Assembly: GCF_900129485.1 (NCBI RefSeq)
Contig: NZ_FQVW01000028.1
Span: forward strand, 1 to 41,481
Length of the DNA stretch: 41,481 nucleotides
From: Ornithinibacillus halophilus
GTDB lineage: Bacteria > Bacillota > Bacilli > Bacillales > Amphibacillaceae
Direction: 5' to 3'
In this document: positions 34,906 to 41,481 of the stretch, piece by piece
How the letters are laid out: each line of letters starts with the position of its first letter
How positions within the stretch are numbered: position 1 is the stretch's first letter
Notes under the pieces: generated by a model
What the model saw: only the letters and a program-made list of their open reading frames with translations
What the model was told of the DNA's origin: nothing
Database searches by the model: none
Translations under genes and position numbers: made by a program

Positions 34906-35161
34906 GTTGATTTCCACTGCTGGCATTCGCTTTCCGCGGGCACGGCCTCAGCCAGGCGGCTACTTGAATAAACTTCTTTGCTGCCTTGTACCGAGGAATT
35001 GACTTCTTAGAATTTCTAGTAGACGCAGGTACATCTCTCGGGTCTTCGGACACGTGCTGTTCCCGCAGGATAAGGAAAGCTACTTTTGCGAAACATCGCA
35101 CGCAGAAAATGCAAATGGAAATGCATTTTCAAGGAGTCGAATGCCATCCGCTCCAATCAAC
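34906..35161 (-). repeat. Structured repeat element, type B (copy B2, complete)
   Basis: A 256-bp element between GTTGAT (34906) and ATCAAC (35161) with imperfect complementary ends of about 24 bases, including the perfect pair GGCATTCG/CGAATGCC. Read on the minus strand it aligns with type A elements along most of its length (TGCGGGA, GCGTCTAC, TTCCTC, CAAGTAG, CCTGGCT, CCCGCGGAAAGCGAA), but carries an extra hairpin near its start, GAAAATGCA/TGCATTTTC. Together with A3 it fills most of the 729-bp gap 34828-35556. Confidence 0.85.
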
Positions 35162-35210
35162 AATCTATATTGCAATATTTTAAATTAATATTTATGCCAA
35201 ATCTAGCGAA

Positions 35211-35447
35211 GGAAATACATGAAGACTCCTGCGGGAGCAAAGGCATAGGTGAGACCCCTTGATGCGCTTGCGTCTACAAGTAATGCTACGTAGTGGGCTT
35301 CCTCAGCGCAAGGGTGCTAGGAAGCCTAACCAAGTAGTTCCCTGGCTCACCAGCCGCCCGCGGCAAAGAAGACACTGTGAAAGCGACCGTAGGAAGCTTG
35401 AACAGATGTCGCCCTTGTGCTGGAAGTGAAAGCGAAGTGTATTTTCC
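35211..35447 (+). repeat. Structured repeat element, type A long form (copy A3)
   Basis: About 237 bp from GGAAATACAT to GTGTATTTTCC; the changed base in the left end (CAC to CAT) keeps pairing as a G-T wobble. It contains the 65-bp module seen in A2 and the pair GGCTTCC/GGAAGCC. It begins 49 bp after B2, between convergent genes. Confidence 0.88.
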
Positions 35448-35486
35448 GTAGCGGTCGAATTCACGCCAAAGATCTGCTCTATTGCA

Positions 35487-35520
35487 AAAATCCGAACAAA
35501 TTCTAAATTGTTCGGATTTT
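35487..35520. terminator. Bidirectional terminator
   Basis: AAAATCCGAACAA pairs with TTGTTCGGATTTT around an 8-base loop. It lies between proline dehydrogenase (with its repeats) and the leftward small membrane gene. The minus strand has the better T-run. Confidence 0.85.
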
Positions 35521-35556
35521 GATGTATCTAGTATATTTTCGCCCCTGACGCCATTT

Positions 35557-35757
35557 TTATTTCTTCAAAAATAGCTTTCGTGTAATTATGTAGATTGGTA
35601 CAAAGATTACTAGAAATAGACCTAGATCTTTTAATAACATTATTAAATCAAATCCATCACGAAACAGATTATAATCAAAATCATATAGAGCTGTTATGCC
35701 TGAATGTATAGTAATTGTCACGATCAGGATAACAATGTTTAATAAAATATTTTTCAT
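35557..35757 (-). CDS. Small two-helix membrane protein
   Basis: A 66-residue protein, MKNILLNIVILIVTITIHSG, then a short polar stretch DFDYNLFRDGFD, a second helix LGLFLVIFVPIYIIT and a basic end RKLFLKK. The ATG at 35757 follows AGAGGTGG; an ATG at 35784 is possible but has no site. Not recognised as a family; single gene. Confidence 0.7.
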   Translation of the reverse strand: MKNILLNIVILIVTITIHSGITALYDFDYNLFRDGFDLIMLLKDLGLFLVIFVPIYIITRKLFLKK

Positions 35758-35911
35758 CTCAACCACCTCTTTTAGTGAATCCATTATATAAGATATTAAT
35801 CTTAAGGTACAAGTAAATCATTAAAAATATTCGTATAATTAGGTATACTCTCTATTTTTTCTGGAAATGATAGTTTACTAGAATACAAAATTTCTAGAAG
35901 GGATATGAGAA

Positions 35912-36946
35912 ATGATGAGAAAGAACATGAAAAATATAATGATTACAGGGATCGTTTTATTAATATGTACATTTGCATCTAGTCTTACAGCAAGTGCAGA
36001 TAGTAATGGCTCTTTATTTGAAGTAGATGCTTCCTTATTGAATATGCGCTCAGGCCCTACGCATGAAGCACCAATTGTAGGACAATTAGAAGATGGAGAC
36101 CAGTTACGAACATTTGAAGAACAAAATGGATGGGTAAAAACATTCTTTGCAGGTGAGCCAGTCTGGGTGAACTCCGAATATTTAAAGCTTATCAAAGAGG
36201 ATCACAATAAAGAAGATGAAAATATAGAAGATAGTAATTCAATAAGTAAAACAGTAGAAGAACAAGTTGAGAAAGAAAACGACGTTATTTTTTCATCAAG
36301 TGAACCTATTTTTATAGATTTACCGAAAGACTACGAGTTTTTCTTAGAATCTAGGGAAGTTAAAATTTCTGAACACGCAGTAACGGTAACGAAAGAAATT
36401 CTAGAAGACTATCATATCGTATTAGATGCTGGACATGGTGGCCATGATTCTGGTGGGACAAATAATGGATTAAAAGAAAAAGACTTAACAATAAAAACTG
36501 CATCCGTAATTGGAGAAATGCTTGAAGAAAAAGGAGCAAAAGTTAGTTACACAAGAGAAGAGTCTGATAAAGAATTTATATCTTTACAAGAACGCGTAAA
36601 AATGAGTAATAAGCTAGATGCAGATGCGTTTATCAGCTTACACTATGATTGGTTTGACGATCCAAATGCAAATGGGATTGGTACGTATTTTTATCATAAC
36701 AACAACAAAAGTCTGGATTTAGCAAAATCCGTTCATTCTTCATTAATTCACCATGTGGATATGAAGGACAGAGGTGTGCGCAATGTGCCATATTATGTAC
36801 TTCGCAACAATCAGGAACCAGCTATTTTACTAGAATTAGGATTTATTTCTAATCCTAATAATTTTGAAGTGATTCAAAAAGACGAATATAGGGAGAAAGT
36901 AGCAGAGGCAATCACGAACGGCTTGATTGAGTATTTTAGCAAGTAA
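35912..36946 (+). CDS. N-acetylmuramoyl-L-alanine amidase with SH3 domain
   Basis: A 344-residue secreted cell-wall hydrolase that cuts between MurNAc and L-Ala. Signal peptide (1-30, ending TASA), a bacterial SH3 domain (about 33-90; LLNMRSGPTHEAPIVGQLEDG), a Ser/Glu-rich linker (95-160) and Amidase_3 domain (165-344). Zn ligands are in LDAGHGGHDSG (His), LKEKDLT (Glu) and ISLHYDWF (His), and the catalytic Glu in ILLELGFISN. AGAAGGGA precedes two ATG codons. Single gene; the SH3 domain likely binds peptidoglycan. Resembles YrvJ/LytC-type enzymes. Confidence 0.93.
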   Translation: MMRKNMKNIMITGIVLLICTFASSLTASADSNGSLFEVDASLLNMRSGPTHEAPIVGQLEDGDQLRTFEEQNGWVKTFFAGEPVWVNSEYLKLIKEDHNKEDENIEDSNSISKTVEEQVEKENDVIFSSSEPIFIDLPKDYEFFLESREVKISEHAVTVTKEILEDYHIVLDAGHGGHDSGGTNNGLKEKDLTIKTASVIGEMLEEKGAKVSYTREESDKEFISLQERVKMSNKLDADAFISLHYDWFDDPNANGIGTYFYHNNNKSLDLAKSVHSSLIHHVDMKDRGVRNVPYYVLRNNQEPAILLELGFISNPNNFEVIQKDEYREKVAEAITNGLIEYFSK

Positions 36947-36981
36947 TTAAACACTTTAAAAGAAGACTTTCCAAAATGAAG

Positions 36982-37009
36982 ACACCCGAGAAAAATTCTC
37001 GGGTGTTTT
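36982..37009. terminator. Bidirectional terminator
   Basis: ACACCCGAGAA pairs perfectly with TTCTCGGGTGT, then TTTTA. Shared by the convergent amidase and CBS-domain genes. Confidence 0.9.
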
Positions 37010-37014
37010 ACATA

Positions 37015-37641
37015 TTAATTCAATACTTCTATATCGGTAACCGTAAAGTTATGTTTTTCTAAATCCTTTTGGACCTTAGTCGCCAACTCTTCATTGACTT
37101 CTTTCGGCAAGACAACACAAACTCTACGCACAAAATTCAAGTTATTTTTTAATGAAATGACACTTTGTACATTACAATGCTTGTTCACTACTTTTAACAT
37201 TTTTGCTAAAGCACCAGCATACTCAATCGTTCCAACTGTTAAGCAATAGCTTCCTTCATTCACGCCCCACGCATCCTCCAACAATTGAAGGACATTTCCG
37301 TTAGTCAAAATTCCAAGGAACTCTTTCTCTTCATTAACAACTGCTAAATACGGAAGTCTTTTAATGGAAGAAAATACTTTAAAGAATGGATCATTTTCTC
37401 TTACAAACCCATCTTTGTCTTCAATTAATGAAGAAAGTGGACCAGTCAAGGAATGGTCAATCTCATACTCCAGTAAATCTACTTTGTAAATATTCCCAAC
37501 AAAGGTAGTTTCCGATTCATCAAGTACAGGGATACACCGGTAACCAGATTTATCTAGCACCTCTAACACATGTTCAATACTGTCATCCTGTTTAACATGG
37601 ACAACATCTTTCTTATTTACATAATCATTTTTTACTAACAT
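37015..37641 (-). CDS. CBS-pair protein with C-terminal ACT-like domain
   Basis: A 208-residue soluble protein: two CBS motifs (about 5-60, DDSIEHVLEVLDKSGYRCIPVLDE, and 70-125, PYLAVVNEEKEFLGILTN) followed by an ACT-like regulatory domain (about 130-208, GSYCLTVGTIEYAGALAKMLKVVNKHC). This layout is that of Listeria CbpA, a cyclic-di-AMP-binding protein of unknown target; ligand binding here is inferred. AGGGGG precedes the ATG. Monocistronic. Confidence 0.82.
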   Translation of the reverse strand: MLVKNDYVNKKDVVHVKQDDSIEHVLEVLDKSGYRCIPVLDESETTFVGNIYKVDLLEYEIDHSLTGPLSSLIEDKDGFVRENDPFFKVFSSIKRLPYLAVVNEEKEFLGILTNGNVLQLLEDAWGVNEGSYCLTVGTIEYAGALAKMLKVVNKHCNVQSVISLKNNLNFVRRVCVVLPKEVNEELATKVQKDLEKHNFTVTDIEVLN

Positions 37642-37731
37642 GTTAATCCCCCTAACGGTTTATAGGCTTACCTTTATTTTCCTACACATTGAGTTATTTA
37701 GCAAGCAATACCTGAAGGAATCAACCTTGAA

Positions 37732-37908
37732 CTACCTTATTAATTCCGAAACCAATATATAGACAAATGCTCCTGCCATTGCGATATGTCCGATGCAAAT
37801 GTTAGGGAACCATTTTTTAATGAACGATTGTTCAGATTTGCCTTTAGAATTTGGAGTACTGTTACAAGTAGTACATGATAGAAGATTTTTTACACGTTTC
37901 TCCATCAT
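37732..37908 (-). CDS. 58-residue CxxC membrane peptide coupled to glutaredoxin
   Basis: The ATG at 37908 overlaps the glutaredoxin stop as TAATG, implying translational coupling; a second ATG follows. The product begins MMEKRVKNLLSCTTCNST, a CxxC pair, then a basic stretch SFIKKWFP and one hydrophobic helix with another Cys (NICIGHIAMAGAFVYILVSEL). A single-pass protein with a thiol pair at its N-terminus next to a dithiol glutaredoxin suggests a redox partner, by context only. Family not recognised. Confidence 0.65.
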   Translation of the reverse strand: MMEKRVKNLLSCTTCNSTPNSKGKSEQSFIKKWFPNICIGHIAMAGAFVYILVSELIR

Positions 37909-38144
37909 TATGCACCCAATATTTCTTGAACAGCATCTGGATCAAACCCAAGGACCCATTTTCCATTGATTTGTGTTTGCGGAACCCCTGTGTGGCCAGT
38001 TTTAGCCACTAAACGACGTGCTTCCTCTTGATTTTCTTGTACATTAATCGTTTGAAATGGAATGTTTTGCTCTGTTAAGTAATTTTTCATCATTGTGCAA
38101 TAAGGACAAGTTGACGTTACATAGACTTTTGCTTCATTCTTCAT
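37908..38144 (-). CDS. Glutaredoxin-family protein (NrdH/YruB-like)
   Basis: A 78-residue thioredoxin-fold protein with the dithiol active site CPYC (Cys13, Cys16), the cis-Pro loop TGVPQTQING and the GFDPDAVQEIL end. It reduces disulfides in the cytosol; in bacilli the electron donor would be bacillithiol or thioredoxin reductase. GGGGGGAA precedes the ATG. It overlaps the 58-residue peptide gene downstream. Confidence 0.93.
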   Translation of the reverse strand: MKNEAKVYVTSTCPYCTMMKNYLTEQNIPFQTINVQENQEEARRLVAKTGHTGVPQTQINGKWVLGFDPDAVQEILGA

Positions 38145-38311
38145 AGCTTGTTCCCCCCTTTATTAATACATTTATCATATACCCCACACAGTATAAAAGT
38201 CAACTTTTCTAGTCTAATTTAAGACATTTATTCTGCTTTCATTTATAGAATCGTTAGAGTATAATGATTTTATAGTTTTTTATCAATTTATAGAAAATAG
38301 GGGGAATTTGT

Positions 38312-39703
38312 ATGCTAAATAAGTCGCTAATTGAAGATGTATTATCAGCGGCATTAACGACTGGTGGAGATTTTTCTGAAGTATTTGTTGAAGATCGTTA
38401 CACCAATAATATGAAACTCCAAGGTGGACGACTTGAGACAAATTTATCTGGTCGTGACTTTGGTGTTGGCATACGTGTCTTTAAAGGACTACAAAGTGTT
38501 TATGCATTTACGAATGATTTTTCGCAGGAAGGTCTTATTCAAGCTGCCAAAACAGCAGCTCAAGCAATACAAGGCGCACCAACAGATAAGACAATCGTAC
38601 TTCCAATGGAAAAACAAACTCTACAAACTTTGCATCCCATTGAATTGTTACCTAACAGTGTAGAAAAAACTCGTAAACTAGCAGTTATGCGAAAGGCAAA
38701 CGAAATTGTGACGAATTATGACCCTTCGATTGCACAAGGGATTATCTCTGTAGTAGATGAGGAACAAAACATTCTTGTTGCTAACTCAGAAGGTACCTTT
38801 GCTGAGGATAAACGAGTGAGAAGCCGTATGTCGATTGTGGCTGTTGCGAGTGATGGGAGCGATATGCAAACGGGTCATTATGGTCCAGGTGCTCATCAAG
38901 GGTTTGAATTTATTGAAAACCTTGACCTCAATCATTATGCAAAAGAGGCAGCAAGAATTGCAGTTACTATGTTAAATGCTGACCCTGCACCAAGTGGGAA
39001 GTTTCCAGTCATCATCGATAATGAGTTCGGTGGGGTTATTTTCCATGAAGCTTGTGGTCATGGACTTGAAGCATCTTCAGTTGCGAAAAACAACTCTGTT
39101 TTTGCCAATAGAGTAGGAGAAAAAGTAGCTTCTGACTTAGTTACCTATATTGATGACGGTACACTACCAAACGAGTGGGGTTCATTAAACATTGACGATG
39201 AAGGGGAAAAAACGCGTAAAAACACCCTCATTGAAAATGGAATTTTAAAAGGATATATGATTGATAAATTTAATGCACGACGAATGAATGCGGAATCCAC
39301 AGGTTCTGGTCGTAGAGAATCATACAAATTTGCTCCTACTTCACGAATGACAAATACATATATTGCTCCTGGAAAATCAACACCAGAAGAGATTATCGCA
39401 AATACGGAACATGGTATTTACGCCAAGTATATGGGTGGTGGCTCTGTTAACACAGCAACTGGTGATTACAACTTTGCAATTAATGAGGCCTATCTAGTGA
39501 AAAATGGAAAAATTGATAAGCCATTACGTGGGGCAACTTTAGTTGGAAATGGCGCAAAAACGATTCAGAAGATTGATATGGTCGGCAATAATCTTGGACA
39601 TGGTGCTGGTATGTGCGGTGCATCAAGTGGAAGTTTGCCAGTTAATGTCGGGCAACCAATGGTACGTGTTAGTGAAATTACAGTCGGTGGAACGGAGGCG
39701 TAG
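38312..39703 (+). CDS. tldD: TldD metalloprotease subunit
   Basis: A 463-residue U62/PmbA-TldD family protein. The metal-binding motif HEACGH is intact at residues 245-250, placing it as the catalytic TldD partner, with STGSGRRESYKFAPTSRMTNTY and the C-terminal GHGAGMCGASSGSLPVNVGQP. TldD/TldE heterodimers degrade unfolded peptides and mature some peptide antibiotics in other bacteria. GGGGG precedes the ATG; TATAAT at 38260 with poor -35 may be its promoter. tldE follows 3 bp after the stop. Confidence 0.93.
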   Translation: MLNKSLIEDVLSAALTTGGDFSEVFVEDRYTNNMKLQGGRLETNLSGRDFGVGIRVFKGLQSVYAFTNDFSQEGLIQAAKTAAQAIQGAPTDKTIVLPMEKQTLQTLHPIELLPNSVEKTRKLAVMRKANEIVTNYDPSIAQGIISVVDEEQNILVANSEGTFAEDKRVRSRMSIVAVASDGSDMQTGHYGPGAHQGFEFIENLDLNHYAKEAARIAVTMLNADPAPSGKFPVIIDNEFGGVIFHEACGHGLEASSVAKNNSVFANRVGEKVASDLVTYIDDGTLPNEWGSLNIDDEGEKTRKNTLIENGILKGYMIDKFNARRMNAESTGSGRRESYKFAPTSRMTNTYIAPGKSTPEEIIANTEHGIYAKYMGGGSVNTATGDYNFAINEAYLVKNGKIDKPLRGATLVGNGAKTIQKIDMVGNNLGHGAGMCGASSGSLPVNVGQPMVRVSEITVGGTEA

Positions 39704-39706
39704 AGA

Positions 39707-41059
39707 ATGGAATTAACAAATTTTCGTGATCAATTGTTTGCTAAAGGGGAAAAATTAGGTATCACAGATTTAGAAGTATATTACGAAAAGCAAGATAGTT
39801 TTTCATGTAAAGTTTTTAAAGGGGAAGTAGACGGCTATGAATCTTCTTCAGTCCGTGGTGTATCCGTACGCGGTGTCTACCAGGATAAGATGGGTTATGC
39901 GTACACTGAAAAATTAGATGAAGAATCTGTATCCTTTTTATTAAATAGTGTTCAAGAAAATGCAGCATTAATGGAAGAGGAACCAGAAGAGTTATTTGAA
40001 GGAAACGTTGATTACCAAGACTATGATTTCTTCTCCCCTGCTCTAACGGACGTTTCGGCTGAAGAAAAGTTAGCCTTAGTAAAAGAAATTGAAGCAAAAA
40101 TTCTAGCTTATGATGAACGTGTTGTACAGGTTGGTTATGCTGCACTTAGTGACCAATCCATCGAAAAAGCCATCTTCAATAATAAAGGGCTTGCGTTACA
40201 AGATAAAAATAATTTCTTATATGTGATTTTTTCAGTCACTGTAAAGGAAGGCGAGGAAATTAAATCAGGTTTTTCATTTAAGCTAACAAAGGATTTTGCT
40301 ACTTTAAATGCAGATGAAATTGCTAAAGAAGCTGTTGAAAAATCGTTGAGTCAACTTGGAGGAAAAGAATATCCAAATAAGAAATACCCTGTCATCTTCC
40401 AAAACTTTGCAGCATCCTCCCTTGTTGCAACATTTGTCTCGTCATTCTCAGCAGAATATGTTCAAAAAGGGCAATCGCAATTGAAAGGAAAATTGGGTGA
40501 AAAAATAGCATCTGATCATGTTACATTATCCGATAATCCATTTTTACCCGAAGGCACACAAAGTGGAACATTCGACTCGGAAGGTGTACCGACGAGAGAA
40601 GTAACTGTTGTCGAAAACGGCGAATTAAAAACGTACTTCCATAATTTAAAAACTGCGAAAAAAGATGGCGTAGAATCAACAGGACATGGTTATAAATCGT
40701 CCTATAAAGGAACTATTGAAGTTACTCCATCTAACTTCTATGTTGTCCCGACGGAAAATAAATACGAAGATTTATATTCAGGGTTGGAAGAAGGAATTAT
40801 CATTACTGACTTACAAGGTCTACATTCTGGGGCTAATCCAATCTCAGGTGACTTCAGCCTTGCAGCAAATGGTTTCTACGTTAAAGATGGAAAAATTGCC
40901 GGCCCTACCAACCTAATGACAATTGCAGGAAACTTCTTTGATGTATTAAAAGACGTTGAACAAGTAGCCGACGATTTAGAATTCTCACCTGGTGGAGGAG
41001 TTGGCTTTATCGGCTCACCATCCATAAAAGTCAAAAGTCTATCCGTAACCGTGGATTAA
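39707..41059 (+). CDS. tldE: TldE (PmbA-like) protease subunit
   Basis: A 450-residue paralogue of TldD without the HExxxH motif; the corresponding region reads NFAASSLVATFVSSFSAEYVQKG, as in PmbA/TldE. GTQSGTFDSEGVPTREVTVVENGELKTYF and the C-terminal SGANPISGDFSLAANGFYV are typical. It forms the non-catalytic half of the complex. Its ribosome site GGAGG lies inside the end of tldD, so the two are made together. No peptide precursor gene was seen next to them. Confidence 0.93.
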   Translation: MELTNFRDQLFAKGEKLGITDLEVYYEKQDSFSCKVFKGEVDGYESSSVRGVSVRGVYQDKMGYAYTEKLDEESVSFLLNSVQENAALMEEEPEELFEGNVDYQDYDFFSPALTDVSAEEKLALVKEIEAKILAYDERVVQVGYAALSDQSIEKAIFNNKGLALQDKNNFLYVIFSVTVKEGEEIKSGFSFKLTKDFATLNADEIAKEAVEKSLSQLGGKEYPNKKYPVIFQNFAASSLVATFVSSFSAEYVQKGQSQLKGKLGEKIASDHVTLSDNPFLPEGTQSGTFDSEGVPTREVTVVENGELKTYFHNLKTAKKDGVESTGHGYKSSYKGTIEVTPSNFYVVPTENKYEDLYSGLEEGIIITDLQGLHSGANPISGDFSLAANGFYVKDGKIAGPTNLMTIAGNFFDVLKDVEQVADDLEFSPGGGVGFIGSPSIKVKSLSVTVD

Positions 41060-41118
41060 GAAATTAAAATTATACGGAGATGACAGTAAGAGTCTCCATG
41101 TTGAACAAAGCCAGCGTA

Positions 41119-41291
41119 GGAAATACACGTAGACTCCGGCGGGAGCAGAGGCATAGGTGAGACCCCATGATGCGCTTGCGTCTACAAGTAATGCTACGCA
41201 GTGGGCTTCCTCAGCGCAAGGGTGCTAGGAAGCCTAACCAAGTAGTTCCCTGGCTCACCAGCCGCCCGCGGAAAGCGAAGTGTATTTCTGG
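41119..41291 (+). repeat. Structured repeat element, type A short form (copy A4)
   Basis: About 172 bp from GGAAATACAC to GTGTATTTC, lacking the 65-bp module. Carries GTAGAC/GTCTAC, GGTGAG/CTCACC and GGCTTCC/GGAAGCC pairs. It begins 60 bp after the tldE stop, before the terminator. The gap 41060-41392 holds nothing else. Confidence 0.87.
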
Positions 41292-41330
41292 AGCGAAGGT
41301 AAAGCAACTTTCTCGAAGATAATTACATCA

Positions 41331-41360
41331 AAAAACCCAAACAAATACGTTTGGGTTTTT
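41331..41360. terminator. Bidirectional terminator
   Basis: AAAAACCCAAAC pairs perfectly with GTTTGGGTTTTT around a 6-base loop with T-runs on both strands. It separates tldE and the end of the leftward gene at the window edge. Confidence 0.93.
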
Positions 41361-41392
41361 TATGTATTTTTCTCTTGCCTTACCTATACTTC

Positions 41393-41481
41393 TTACACAT
41401 ACTCTAAAACTCTATGATTTGATTTCACAATTTGATAGTCATTCGTTAAACTACTTACCACTAATGATTCCGTTTGATAAT
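41393..41481 (-). CDS. C-terminal end of an unidentified leftward gene (partial)
   Basis: One minus-strand frame is open from the window edge for 28 codons, ending in TAA, 33 bp before the terminator. The tail reads YQTESLVVSSLTNDYQ, then IVKSNHRVLEYV. The other two minus frames have early stops. Too short to name; its position before a terminator suggests a real gene end. Confidence 0.5.
   Translation of the reverse strand, partial: YQTESLVVSSLTNDYQIVKSNHRVLEYV

Noticed and set aside
34986-35183. Short ORFs inside elements B2 (also 34808-35101 on minus)
   Set aside because: They lie wholly or largely within the structured repeat, lack start signals and are not shared with the other copies.
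35832-35850. Near match of GTATAATTAGGTATACTCT to the repeat at 2210-2228
   Set aside because: One 18-of-19 match between AT-rich intergenic stretches is within what chance gives in a window of this size, and the two contexts share nothing else.

Overview
The window looks like chromosomal DNA from an AT-rich Gram-positive Bacillaceae member, probably a salt-tolerant Oceanobacillus/Virgibacillus-type organism. The grounds are AGGAGG-type ribosome binding sites before nearly every gene, a Bacillus-like gene complement (yndM-, sodF-, ctaB-, pxpBAC-, ykrA- and ydbM-like genes, tldD/tldE), lipoprotein signals and an NhaC-type Na+/H+ antiporter. No rRNA, tRNA, phage, transposase or CRISPR locus was found. 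The genus is inferred from protein similarity remembered by eye, not from a search.

Layout. 1-9.4 kb: DUF4870 membrane protein, FAD-linked oxidase, YtcJ-like amidohydrolase, NhaC antiporter, YdbM-like acyl-CoA dehydrogenase, two membrane proteins of unknown role and a 46-residue small ORF. 9.4-14.5 kb: leucyl aminopeptidase, a CoxG-type SRPBCC protein, then a leftward operon (DUF2520 dehydrogenase, panB, panC, panD) that could make pantothenate from ketoisovalerate and aspartate. 15-20.2 kb: heme O synthase, YndM, a small secreted protein, SodF, and a cell-surface locus made of a lipoprotein that fuses a ComEC-type metallo-beta-lactamase domain to a ComEA-type helix-hairpin-helix domain, with a DUF3006 gene downstream and a secreted DUF3006 paralogue on the other strand. 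20.2-27.7 kb: two arrays of the same 21-bp repeat family in opposite orientation, flanking the pxpBAC 5-oxoprolinase operon, a Sco/YtkA lipoprotein pair, a HAD phosphatase and an amidohydrolase. 27.7-33.5 kb: DUF2207 protein, CorA, a 47-residue membrane peptide, a degenerate LCP-like protein, an AbrB-family membrane protein and a VanZ-like protein. 33.5-41.5 kb: proline dehydrogenase, a repeat-filled gap, a peptidoglycan amidase, a CBS/ACT protein, glutaredoxin with a coupled 58-residue CxxC membrane peptide, tldD-tldE and the end of an unidentified leftward gene.

The most unusual content is non-coding. (1) A 37-unit, roughly 21-bp tandem array (26858-27627) with higher-order structure has a 9-unit relative at 20284-20460; both lie just 3' of a gene read in the same sense. 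(2) Six copies of a structured intergenic element (1-90, 14788-14957, 23064-23298, 34906-35161, 35211-35447, 41119-41291) share a core, but their complementary ends differ in sequence while staying paired, and some copies carry extra modules. I recall related GC-rich palindromic repeats as widespread in Bacillaceae, but I do not know a function. Among the genes, the surface MBL-HhH/DUF3006 locus, the likely alternative ketopantoate reductase, the LCP-like protein lacking catalytic motifs and the glutaredoxin-coupled peptide deserve a second look.
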